Shown in pieces: positions 1 through 6,638 of a stretch of DNA of 10,862 bases. This DNA is from Cyanobacteriota bacterium. Lineage in GTDB: Bacteria; Cyanobacteriota; Cyanobacteriia; PCC-6307; Cyanobiaceae. The notes under the pieces were generated by a model that searched no databases, had not been told where the DNA came from, and was given only the letters and a program-made list of their open reading frames with translations. Position 1 is the stretch's first letter. Each line of letters opens with the position of its first letter. The stretch covers positions 1-10,862 of the forward strand of contig CANHSW010000042.1 in the NCBI GenBank assembly GCA_947463165.1, read 5' to 3'. A program made the translations under genes and the position numbers.

Positions 1-261
1 AACCGTGAGCCATTGGCGCTGCTGGGCCAGTTGCCGCTGTAGCTCCAGCAGGGGCATGCCGGCCTGCACGGTCACCGTGAAGTCGCCGGGGTTGTGGTCG
101 AGGATCCGGTCCAAGCGCTTGGTGCTCACCAAGGCACTGGCGGGGTGCACTGCGGGCCCCCAGTCCAGGCGGCTGCCCAGGCCGCTGGGCAGCCAGGGCA
201 AGGCCTGCCGGTGCAGTTCCCGCACCAGCTCCAGCAGCTCGCTGGGCTCAGGGCAGATCAC
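1..261 (-). CDS. glcE: GlcE-like FAD-binding subunit of glycolate dehydrogenase, 5' part (runs off the left edge)
   Basis: Reading the minus strand from GTG at 261-259 gives 87 residues and continues out of the window. The translation begins VICPEPSELLELVREL, followed by WLPSGLGSRLDWG, STKRLDRILDHNPGDFTVTV and QAGMPLLELQRQLA. This is the layout of the start of a GlcE/FAD_binding_4 (PCMH-fold) domain: an N-terminal helix, a G-S-x nucleotide-binding turn, the line 'D.NPGD.TVTVQAG' and then an L-L-L-rich helix. In the family, GlcE works with GlcD and GlcF to oxidise glycolate to glyoxylate in photorespiration; GlcF is encoded in this window. The first visible residues line up with the start of E. 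coli GlcE as I remember it, which supports the GTG. However, the frame stays open upstream to about 678, with an ATG at 483-481 and a TTG at 417-415, so the start is not certain. No Shine-Dalgarno is seen. Most of the gene lies outside the window, so subunit assignment within the FAD_binding_4 family is an inference. Confidence 0.75.
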   Translation of the reverse strand, partial: MICPEPSELLELVRELHRQALPWLPSGLGSRLDWGPAVHPASALVSTKRLDRILDHNPGDFTVTVQAGMPLLELQRQLAQQRQWLTV

Positions 262-275
262 GGCACGATGGTGCC
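262..275. repeat. Short inverted repeat between the divergent glcE and kinase starts
   Basis: GGCAC (262-266), GATG, then GTGCC (271-275) form a perfect 5-bp stem. It covers the putative ATG of the kinase (268-270) and touches the GTG of glcE (261-259). It could be an operator or a start-masking hairpin, or chance in high-GC DNA. Confidence 0.3.
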
Positions 276-1851
276 ATGCGGCAGGGAAAGACAGTTGGCG
301 GCGCAGTGGCAGACGGGCCCAGAGGCAAAGCAGGGGGCGCCCAGCCAGGCCCAGCTGGCTCCAGGGCCCGAGCGGCTGAAAATCATCGTGCTCGATGACG
401 ACCCCACCGGCTCCCAAACGGTGCACAGCTGTCCGCTGCTGCTGCGCTGGACGCCCCAGGCCCTGGCCGCTGGCCTGGCCCATCCCTCGCCGCTGCTGAT
501 TTTGCTGGCCAACAGCCGCGGCCTGGCCGCCCCTGAAGCCGCCGAGCGGGTGCGGCAGATTTGCAAAGCGCTCACGGCGGCCCTGGCCGCTGCCCGCCAG
601 GCCGGCGTAATCGATCGCTGGCTGCTGCTCAGTCGGGGGGATTCCACCCTGCGGGGCCATTTCCCCCTGGAGAGCGAGCTACTGCAAGCCGAACTGGGGC
701 CCTTTGACGCCACTTTGCTGGTGCCGGCCTTCCTGCCCGGCGGCCGCACCACCGTGGCGGGCGAGCACCGCCTCCACGGCCAACCGGTACACGCCAGCGC
801 CTTTGCGCAAGATCGCCAATTTGGCTACAGCACCAGTTATCTGCCGGCCTGGGTGGAGCAGAAGAGCGGCGGCCGCTGGCCGGCGCAGCAGGTGCAGCGG
901 ATTGACTTGGCGGAGCTGGATGCGGCGGCGGCAGAGCTGGCTGGCCAACAGCTGACTGCCCCCCAGCAGGCAGCGGAGGTGTCTGAGCAAAAACTTGCTT
1001 TGCCCGAGCCAGCGGCTGGCGGCTATGGGCTGTTGCTGCGGCGGCTGGCCGGCTTTGCGAACAATGTCTGCGTGGTGGTGGATGGCGAGCGGCCCGAGCA
1101 GTTGTCGGCCCTGGCCGCTGCGGTGCGCCAGCTCACCGCCCCTACGGCGGCGGCGCCTTGGGGCCGGCCGCGGCGCTTGCTGGCCCAATGCGCCGCCAGC
1201 TGGATCGAGGCCCTGGCGGCCCTGCCGCCCCAGCCCCTAGGCCGCCAGGGGCTGGTGGGATTGCGGCGCCGGAACAGCGCTGGCGCCCCCCTGCCGGGCT
1301 TGGTGTTGGTGGGCTCCCATGTGCCCCTGGCCGATAGCCAGTTGGAGCGGCTGCTGGCCCAACCGGCCTGCGCCGGGGTGGAGCTCGATGTGGCCCTGGT
1401 GGCGGAACTGCTGGCGGCACCGGAGCCGGGACCAAAGCTGGCGGCCTTGGCGGCGGATTTAGCCGCCCAGCTGCAGCGGCTGCTGGTGCCGGGTCAGACA
1501 CCGGTGCTGTTCACCAGTCGCGGCGAGTTCAGCTGCCGCGATGCCGCCGAGCGCTGGGCCCTCGGCGAGGCGCTGGCGACCTTGATGGGCCGCTTGGCCG
1601 GCCGCCTGGCCCCTGGCCTCGGCTACCTGATCAGCAAGGGCGGCATCACCAGCCATACCCTGCTGGCCGATGGCTTGGCGCTGGATCGGGTGGAGTTGCA
1701 GGGCCAGTTACTGCCGGGGCTGTCGCTGGTGCTCACGCCGGCGGAGGCGGCCGTAGCCGGGCTGCCGGTGCTCACCATGCCCGGCAACCTGGGCGATGCC
1801 GACAGCTTGGTTCAGGCCTGGGCCCTGCTGGAGAACAGCTCGATCGGGTAG
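268..1851 (+). CDS. Four-carbon acid sugar kinase family protein (DUF1537)
   Basis: The product is about 527 residues from ATG 268. It shows the hallmarks of the two-domain DUF1537 kinases, which phosphorylate C4 sugar acids such as erythronate, threonate or 3-oxo-tetronate with ATP. The N-terminal substrate domain opens with VLDDDPTGSQT (about residues 41-51) and carries SRGDSTLRGHFPLE (122-135). The C-terminal nucleotide-binding domain has LISKGGITSHTLL (KGGITS at 457-462) and ends with MPGNLGDADSL (PGNLGDADS at 505-513). The length is slightly above the usual 400-500 residues. The start is uncertain: family members normally begin a residue or two before the 'KIIVLDDDP' strand, so the first ~35 residues (low-complexity, Q/A/P-rich) may be untranslated. 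TTG 295 and GTG 388 are alternatives. The gene is divergent from glcE and its 3' end overlaps the convergent permease by 40 bp. The substrate cannot be read from the sequence. A salvage role for C4 acids beside glycolate oxidation is an inference. Confidence 0.9.
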   Translation: MVPCGRERQLAAQWQTGPEAKQGAPSQAQLAPGPERLKIIVLDDDPTGSQTVHSCPLLLRWTPQALAAGLAHPSPLLILLANSRGLAAPEAAERVRQICKALTAALAAARQAGVIDRWLLLSRGDSTLRGHFPLESELLQAELGPFDATLLVPAFLPGGRTTVAGEHRLHGQPVHASAFAQDRQFGYSTSYLPAWVEQKSGGRWPAQQVQRIDLAELDAAAAELAGQQLTAPQQAAEVSEQKLALPEPAAGGYGLLLRRLAGFANNVCVVVDGERPEQLSALAAAVRQLTAPTAAAPWGRPRRLLAQCAASWIEALAALPPQPLGRQGLVGLRRRNSAGAPLPGLVLVGSHVPLADSQLERLLAQPACAGVELDVALVAELLAAPEPGPKLAALAADLAAQLQRLLVPGQTPVLFTSRGEFSCRDAAERWALGEALATLMGRLAGRLAPGLGYLISKGGITSHTLLADGLALDRVELQGQLLPGLSLVLTPAEAAVAGLPVLTMPGNLGDADSLVQAWALLENSSIG

Positions 1852-3137
1852 CCGGCCAGCACCAGGCCGGCGGCGATGGCGCAGTCGAGCGGGCTGCTGA
1901 GCAGCTCCCCGGCCAGGAAGGCCAGCGACACGGCGCTGATCAGCAGCGGCGGCAGCGGGTAGGCCCAGACCCGAAACGGCCGCGCCAGCTGGGGTTCGCG
2001 CTGGCGCAACACCACCAGGGCGGCGATGCCACTGAGGGGCAGGGCCACGTATAGAAAAGCCCCCATCGCCAGCAGGTGCTCAAACGAGCCGATCAACACC
2101 AGGGCCAAGCAGGTGATGGTGGTGAGCAGCAGGGCATTGGTGGGGGTGCCGCCGGGGTTCACCTGGCTGGCCCAGGCGGGGAAGATCCCGGCGCGACTGA
2201 GGCCATAAAGGATGCGCGGCGCCGCCATCACCACCGTATTGATCAGCCCCAACAGCGACACCAGCGCCAGGCCGGTGATCAGCAACGCCCCTGGCGGTCC
2301 GGCCAACAGCCGGGCGGCATCGGCCGCCGGCAGGCTGGAGCTGGCCAGTTGCGCCGGGGAGAGCAGGTGCAGCAGGGCCGCGTTGAACAGCAGGTAGAGG
2401 GCCAACACCGCCAGTACGCCACCGATCAGCGAGCGGGGCAGATCCCGCTCGGGCTGCTGGAATTCCTCCGCGAAGTAGATCGGGCTGGCCCAGCCGTCGT
2501 AGGTGGTGATCACCGCCTGCAATGCCGCCATGGCCCCCAACAGCAGCGCCGGACTGGCCTGGGCTGCTGGCGCGGCGGCACTGGCTACCGCCAGGCTCTC
2601 GGGAGCGACGGCCGGCAGCAGAAAGCAGGCGATCACCAACAGCAAAAAGGCGACGGTCTTCACCAGGCTGAGCAGTTCCTGGCTAGCGCTGCCCGCACGA
2701 ACCCCCCGCCACTGGATCAGGGCAAAGAGCACCACCACCAGCAGGGCCAGGGCCCGGGGCGGCAGGTCCGGCAGCAACAGTTGGCCGTACTCGCCGGCGG
2801 TGGTGGCCACCCAGGCCAGGCCAATGCAATGGGCCAGCCAGTCGCTCCAGCCCACCAGAAAACCGGCCCTGGGCCCAAAGGCCCGGCTGGCATAAACGGT
2901 CCAGCCGCCGGCCTGGGGCAGACTGGTGGCCAGTTCCGCCACACACACAGCCCCCAGCAGGGCGTAGAGGCCGCCCAGCAGCCAGGCCGCCAGGATCCAG
3001 CTGGGCTGGCCCAGGGGCCCGGCCACCAGGCCTGGGGTGCGCAGGATGCCGGCACCGATCGTGCCGCCCACCGCCCCGGCCAGACCAAAGCCCAGCCCCA
3101 GCACCTGCAGCAGCTTGCCGGGAGCGGGATTGGCCAT
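1812..3137 (-). CDS. APC-superfamily amino acid permease
   Basis: This is a 441-residue, very hydrophobic inner-membrane protein of the size usual for APC permeases with about 12 membrane helices. Helix 1 carries the unwound substrate-binding motif GGTIGAGI (24-31), followed by LRTPGLVAG. The segment TTYDGWASPIYFAEEF (about 211-226), followed by PERDLPRS, is the family's conserved helix 6 region and cytoplasmic loop (the 'GW...EE..nPeR.lPr' pattern of the amino acid/LAT-like branch). The start is ATG 3137-3135; the upstream bases show no strong Shine-Dalgarno. It follows glcF on the same strand with a 63-bp gap, so co-transcription is likely. Its last 13 codons run antisense to the last codons of the sugar-acid kinase. 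By family it exchanges or imports amino acids using ion gradients. The substrate is unknown, and a link to photorespiratory glycine or serine is only suggested by the neighbours. Confidence 0.88.
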   Translation of the reverse strand: MANPAPGKLLQVLGLGFGLAGAVGGTIGAGILRTPGLVAGPLGQPSWILAAWLLGGLYALLGAVCVAELATSLPQAGGWTVYASRAFGPRAGFLVGWSDWLAHCIGLAWVATTAGEYGQLLLPDLPPRALALLVVVLFALIQWRGVRAGSASQELLSLVKTVAFLLLVIACFLLPAVAPESLAVASAAAPAAQASPALLLGAMAALQAVITTYDGWASPIYFAEEFQQPERDLPRSLIGGVLAVLALYLLFNAALLHLLSPAQLASSSLPAADAARLLAGPPGALLITGLALVSLLGLINTVVMAAPRILYGLSRAGIFPAWASQVNPGGTPTNALLLTTITCLALVLIGSFEHLLAMGAFLYVALPLSGIAALVVLRQREPQLARPFRVWAYPLPPLLISAVSLAFLAGELLSSPLDCAIAAGLVLAGYPIELFSSRAQA

Positions 3138-3200
3138 GGGCGTTATCGGGCGAGGGTGGGAGTGGAGGGGCAGCCGGGCCGCCCGCTGGGGCTGCGCGCT

Positions 3201-4652
3201 TTAGTTGGTGCTCACCAGGTCTTTGCTCGTGGAGTTATGGCGCCCGGTGCCACTGCTTTCGCCACTGCTCTGGTCGAGCAGCTGGATCGGATGCAGCACC
3301 GGCAGGGGCTCAGGGCGATCCTCCATGTGGCGGCGGATTTGCAAACTGCAGCCGATGTTGGCGCTGGCCACCAGGGCGGCCCCCGTGCCCCCCAGATCGG
3401 CGGCCTTGAGTCGACCCAACTCGGCGGCCTCCTCCGGCTGCACCAGGTTGTAGATGCCGGCACTGCCGCAGCAGACGCCCGCCTCCACGGCCTCGCGGAT
3501 CTGCAGGTGGGGGATGCGCTGCAATAGCGAACGCGGCTGCTGTTGCAGGCCCTGGCCGTGCAGCATGTGACAGGCGTCGTGGTAGGCCACCTGCAGGGGG
3601 CGCTGGGCGCTGGCCAAGCTGCCGTCGGCATGGGCCAGGGGCTGCAGGCGGGCCTGGAAGCTGGCGCTCAGCCCCACCTGCTCCAGGAACTCCTGGATAT
3701 CGGCCACCGGGGCGGCAAAGGGCAGGTAATCGGCCTGGGCTGCCTGGGAAGTTTGCGGCTGGCTGGCGGCAGCCAGAATCTGGCCGTAGAGCTTGAGGGT
3801 GTGGCCGCAGCCGGAGGCGCAGACCAGCACGGCGTCGAGGGGTTCGGGGCCGGCGGGCTTGCCCTCCCCCACCACGGCCTGGAAGCTGGCCAGCAGCGCC
3901 GTGGCCAGGGCGCGGGTCTGCTCCAGTTCGCCCTGGTGATGGGTGACGGCGCCGCAGCAGCCCTGGGCCGGTGGGATCACCAGCTCAATGCCATTGGCGC
4001 TGAGTACCCGCACGGCCGCGGCATTCACCGCCGGGTCAAACAGGCGCTGCACGCAGCCGAGCACCAGGCCAACCCGGTAACGCCTCGGGCCCTGGGCCGG
4101 CACCAGCGGCGGCCAGGAATCCTGGAAGGCCTCGCTGGGAAGGGCTGGCAGCAACCGCTCCATCGCCTCTAACTGGGAACCCAACAGCCGCAGCAAACCG
4201 CTGCGGCGCACCAATGCCTGCAGGCTGGTGCCGGCATAGGCGCGCAGAGGCGTCAGCAGAGCCCGCAACCGCTCCGGATAGGGCAGCAGCGCAAATAGCA
4301 ACCGGCGAAAGCCGGTGAGCTGGGGGCTGCGCAGGCCGGCGGCATTCAGTTGGGGGCGGGTGGCGTCGAGCAGCTGGTCGTAGCGCACGCCGGAGGGGCA
4401 GGCCGTTACGCAGGCCAGGCAGCCGAGGCAGGAATCGAAATGGCTGGCGACGGTGGCGTCGAGTTGCAGCTCGCCGGCGGCGATGGCCTTGAGGGCATGG
4501 ATGCGACCTCGGGGGGAATCCATCTCCGTGCCCAGCACCCGGTAACTGGCGCAGCTGGGCAGACAGAAGCCGCAGTGCACGCAGGGATCGGTGGCGCTGG
4601 CCGGGCTGGCGCCGGCGGGAGCACCAGCCCACGAGGTGAGGGAGGTCGTCAT
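3201..4652 (-). CDS. glcF: Glycolate dehydrogenase iron-sulfur subunit GlcF
   Basis: The 483-residue protein starts at ATG 4652-4650. The N-terminal domain holds two 4Fe-4S ferredoxin motifs: CVHCGFCLPSC (Cys 24, 27, 30, 34, followed by an unusually short link) and CLGCLACVTACP (Cys 75, 78, 81, 85). The C-terminal half carries the two CCG domains typical of heterodisulfide-reductase-like subunits: LGCVQRLFDP (Cys 200) with QGCCGAV (Cys 232-233), and HDACHMLHGQG (Cys 361) with VCCGSAGIYN (Cys 394-395). The order 2x[4Fe-4S] then 2xCCG, together with PSGVRYDQLLDATRP after the second cluster, is the GlcF signature. GlcF passes electrons from the GlcD/GlcE flavin subunits to the quinone pool while glycolate is oxidised to glyoxylate. 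The permease gene follows by 63 bp. The upstream spacer (4653-5007) must hold its promoter. A lactate-type (LutA/GlpC-like) substrate cannot be fully excluded, but the GlcE-like gene nearby favours glycolate. Confidence 0.92.
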   Translation of the reverse strand: MTTSLTSWAGAPAGASPASATDPCVHCGFCLPSCASYRVLGTEMDSPRGRIHALKAIAAGELQLDATVASHFDSCLGCLACVTACPSGVRYDQLLDATRPQLNAAGLRSPQLTGFRRLLFALLPYPERLRALLTPLRAYAGTSLQALVRRSGLLRLLGSQLEAMERLLPALPSEAFQDSWPPLVPAQGPRRYRVGLVLGCVQRLFDPAVNAAAVRVLSANGIELVIPPAQGCCGAVTHHQGELEQTRALATALLASFQAVVGEGKPAGPEPLDAVLVCASGCGHTLKLYGQILAAASQPQTSQAAQADYLPFAAPVADIQEFLEQVGLSASFQARLQPLAHADGSLASAQRPLQVAYHDACHMLHGQGLQQQPRSLLQRIPHLQIREAVEAGVCCGSAGIYNLVQPEEAAELGRLKAADLGGTGAALVASANIGCSLQIRRHMEDRPEPLPVLHPIQLLDQSSGESSGTGRHNSTSKDLVSTN

Positions 4653-5007
4653 CTGGCCAGTCTGGCTTCCAGGCCTGGCGGCGACGGGCCAGCCTGGTTT
4701 GCGGAGCTACTGAGATATCCCCCAAAACTTCATGCTTGGCAGCATTAAAGTTGCAGGATTACCGCAAACCGTCGCCCTGACCGCAAGCCTTGACTGCAAT
4801 CATTGACCGCTAGCCGTGGCGGCTTTCAGAGGATGCGGCCGCCAGCGGATTGCCGGCAGGAGCAGATAGTCTCTGCGGTCTCTGCGCAGACTACCCATTT
4901 CCAAGCATCCTTAGCCATATCCAAGTCAATAGTCCATGCCAAAGCCAATTACCGACGCAAATTACGGATACAGCTTGACAATGTAAATTGAGAATGCAAA
5001 TTACAGA
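4653..5007. other. Intergenic region upstream of glcF, with short repeats
   Basis: No convincing gene is seen in these 355 bp. The part next to glcF should contain its promoter; a TTTAAT hexamer on the minus strand (plus coordinates 4744-4749) is the most AT-rich candidate -10 element, but no good -35 pairs with it. Further out there is a tandem 9-bp repeat, GTCTCTGCG twice (4869-4886). It overlaps the 10-bp palindrome TCTGCGCAGA (4881-4890). The stretch from about 4900 is distinctly AT-rich and holds the direct repeat GCAAATTAC(G/A)GAT at 4957-4969 and 4996-5008, 39 bp apart; the second copy overlaps the stop codon of the DUF389 gene. A TTGACA (4975-4980) on the plus strand has no matching -10 and no downstream plus-strand gene. 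Confidence 0.6.
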
Positions 5008-6069
5008 TTAAGAGCCGCTGCTGGTCGCGGAGGGCAAATTGACATCCTCACCTTCCAGTCCCGGGTGGTCGGTAGGCACTAGTTCGGGGGGATTGGGCTT
5101 GGTCTCCGGGCCAATCACATCCACCGACACCCGCTGAACGACGAGTCTGTAGCGGATCGGTTGGCTTTGATTGATGTAGGCCTGCACGTCGGCCACCTGG
5201 CGGGCGGTCGGCAGACGCGGATTGGTGACCCGCACCGCAGCTCGAATCAGCGGTGGATTCTGAGCCCAATCAATCGTCACATTCACCAATTCGGCATCCT
5301 TGCCCAGGGTGATCGTGCGGTCCCTCAGGGAGCTGGTGATCACCTGTTGAATCGCCTGCAGCGAGGCCGTACGGCGGGCCTGGGCGATCAGCGATAGGAA
5401 GCTGCCGGATAGGGGAATCAGCAGCAGAGCCGTGAGCAGCAGGCTCACCAAGCCCAGACGGCTGCGCCAGAGATTCATCCGCAGTTCAGGTAGGCAAATC
5501 GCCAGGGCAATCAAGCTGCCGCTGAGGATCCCCAGCAGGTTGGCGGCAAACAGAAGCGCTGCCCCCAAGGCATCGCCCCACAGGGTTTTCGAGCTCAGCA
5601 ACCCGAAGGCACACACCGGCGGCACCAGGGCCACGGAGATGGCGGTACCCGCCAACGACGAGAGGGCCTTGGAGCGAACGGAGGCGTAGGCCGAGATGGC
5701 GCCGGCCACCAGGGCCACGCCAAGGTCGAGCAGATTCGGCTGGGTGCGGGCCGCCACCTCCGAACCCAGAATCGGCAGCCCCACCCAGAGTCCCAGCAGG
5801 GCCGATAGCCCCACGGTGATGGCCATGCCGATCAGCAGGGTGACCAGGGCCCTGGCCACCAGCCGCAGGCGCCCCTGGAGGATCGCAAAGGCTGTGGCCC
5901 GTAACGGCAACATCCAGGGAGCAATCAGCATCGCGCCGATCACCACTGCGCTGCTGTTGGCCAGCAGGCCAAGGGTGGCGATGATGCCGGCGGCCAGGGT
6001 GAGCACCACAAATTCCTGATCCGCGTGGGCGTCTAGCTCGAACTGATCACTGAGCTCCCGGATGTTCAT
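5008..6069 (-). CDS. DUF389 family membrane protein
   Basis: From ATG 6069-6067 the product is 353 residues, beginning MNIRELSDQFELDAHAD. It then shows the DUF389 signature IATLGLLANSSAVVIGAMLIAPWM (starting near residue 30), where NSxAVVIGAMLIAP is the diagnostic run. Several further membrane helices follow, including ALVAGAISAYASVRS, AISVALVPPVCAFGLL and LLFAANLLGILSG. The last ~115 residues form a soluble tail with mixed strands and helices. The function of DUF389 is not established, so I give none. The frame extends upstream to a TTG at 6117, but the ATG fits the family start (short acidic helix before the first membrane segment). A purine-rich GGAGGA lies about 15 bases upstream, rather far for a good ribosome site. 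The gene stands alone between two spacers and has no obvious operon partner. Confidence 0.88.
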   Translation of the reverse strand: MNIRELSDQFELDAHADQEFVVLTLAAGIIATLGLLANSSAVVIGAMLIAPWMLPLRATAFAILQGRLRLVARALVTLLIGMAITVGLSALLGLWVGLPILGSEVAARTQPNLLDLGVALVAGAISAYASVRSKALSSLAGTAISVALVPPVCAFGLLSSKTLWGDALGAALLFAANLLGILSGSLIALAICLPELRMNLWRSRLGLVSLLLTALLLIPLSGSFLSLIAQARRTASLQAIQQVITSSLRDRTITLGKDAELVNVTIDWAQNPPLIRAAVRVTNPRLPTARQVADVQAYINQSQPIRYRLVVQRVSVDVIGPETKPNPPELVPTDHPGLEGEDVNLPSATSSGS

Positions 6070-6262
6070 CTCATTGGCTGCGGATCCTCCACTAGCTGAC
6101 CATGCTCCAGGTGCCAAAAGCCAGCGTTAGCTGCATCCCCCCACCAAAACCGCCAGCCCCACACCAACTCAAGCGCCCTGGGCGGCCACTGAACAGCACA
6201 GCCCTGGCGAGGAGCAGGGGCAGGTGGCACATACCGCTGCTATCTAATCGTCACCGAACAAG

Positions 6263-6360
6263 CAGGGGGTGACTTGCAGGGGGGACATCTTGCAGCAGGG
6301 GGGGGGGTTACATCGGGGTGATTTTGCAGAGGGGGAAGTATGCAGCGGGATAATTTCGCA
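6263..6360. repeat. Degenerate tandem array of six 16-bp G-rich units
   Basis: Six head-to-tail units, each ending in (T)GCA: CAGGGGGTGACTTGCA (6263), GGGGGGACATCTTGCA (6279), an 18-bp variant containing a run of ten G (6295-6312), TCGGGGTGATTTTGCA (6313), GAGGGGGAAGTATGCA (6329) and GCGGGATAATTTCGCA (6345). The approximate consensus is a GGGG block, a short A/T-rich middle and TTGCA. All spacings are 16 bp except the third unit, which is 18. The period is not a multiple of three, so it is not a protein repeat. The five G-runs on one strand could also form a long-loop G-quadruplex. The function is unknown; regular binding-site arrays of this kind occur at the ends of some transposons, but no transposase is present here. 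Confidence 0.8.
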
Positions 6361-6530
6361 ACAAATGAAGCCAAATACTAGGATATCGAACAGCCCTTTG
6401 GGGCGATGCACCGAGGAACATACCGTGCCCAGCGGCCATAAAAACAACCGCTTAATGAAAGGCACCAGGGAGCTCACCTTGTTCAGTGGCTACGCAAGCA
6501 GCCCTAGCAATTCACCCAGGCTTACCTATC

Positions 6531-6605
6531 ATCCAGCGGCGCAACCGATACAGCAGCGCTACGGATATAACGGTGGCACTGATCCAGGGGCGCAACTGAT
6601 ACAGC
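6531..6605. repeat. Pair of 24-bp direct repeats
   Basis: The 24-bp sequence starting ATCCAGCGGCGCAAC at 6531-6554 recurs at 6582-6605 with two mismatches, 51 bp apart. A shorter piece (CGGTGGCACTG, 6571-6581) also recurs just after the second copy as CCGTGGCACTG (6605-6615). This looks like a decayed duplication of about 51 bp with a small deletion in the second copy. It ends just upstream of the start of the next gene, so it may lie in that gene's promoter or leader. Confidence 0.75.
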
Positions 6606-6638
6606 CGTGGCACTGGTAAGAGCACCCGCCTCGTCCCC

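Larger units (their letters stand above)
6070..6638. other. Intergenic, repeat-bearing region before the DGYP-family gene
   Basis: This 569-bp stretch has no gene I can support. Bases 6070-6262 should include the promoter of the DUF389 gene but show no clear element. Bases 6263-6360 are the 16-bp repeat array and 6531-6605 a pair of 24-bp repeats, both listed separately. Open frames run through the stretch on both strands (about 6269-6619 plus, 6244-6477 minus), but their translations are irregular, rich in Pro/Cys or Gly/Gln, and simply read the repeats. I regard them as non-coding. Confidence 0.6.

Noticed and set aside
679..1188. A minus-strand open frame of 169 codons inside the kinase gene
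   Set aside because: Antisense to the kinase codons. The translation is Arg/Pro/Gln-rich with no family features, as expected from high-GC shadow frames.
3170..3195. Hairpin GCAGCC...GGCTGC between glcF and the permease gene as a terminator
   Set aside because: The stem is only 6 bp with a 14-base loop and no T-run. Such pairings are common in this GC-rich DNA, and the two genes are probably co-transcribed.
2076..3527. A 483-codon plus-strand open frame across the permease and glcF genes
   Set aside because: It is a shadow: very rich in Gln, Gly and His, with no motif, and antisense to two genes with clear family signatures.
4975..5003. Plus-strand promoter starting with TTGACA
   Set aside because: The hexamer at the right spacing (AAATTA) is a poor -10, and transcription would run antisense into the DUF389 gene with no plus-strand gene to serve.
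6070..6117. DUF389 start at TTG 6117
   Set aside because: It would add 16 Gly/Ser/Ala-rich residues before MNIRELSDQ, which already fits the usual start of the family, and an ATG is available there.
6263..6360. CRISPR array
   Set aside because: The units are contiguous and only 16 bp long, with no unique spacers and no cas genes nearby.
6244..6619. Open frames on both strands over the 16-bp array and beyond
   Set aside because: They read through a DNA repeat with a period of 16, so the protein sequence does not repeat. There is no ribosome site and no recognisable motif.
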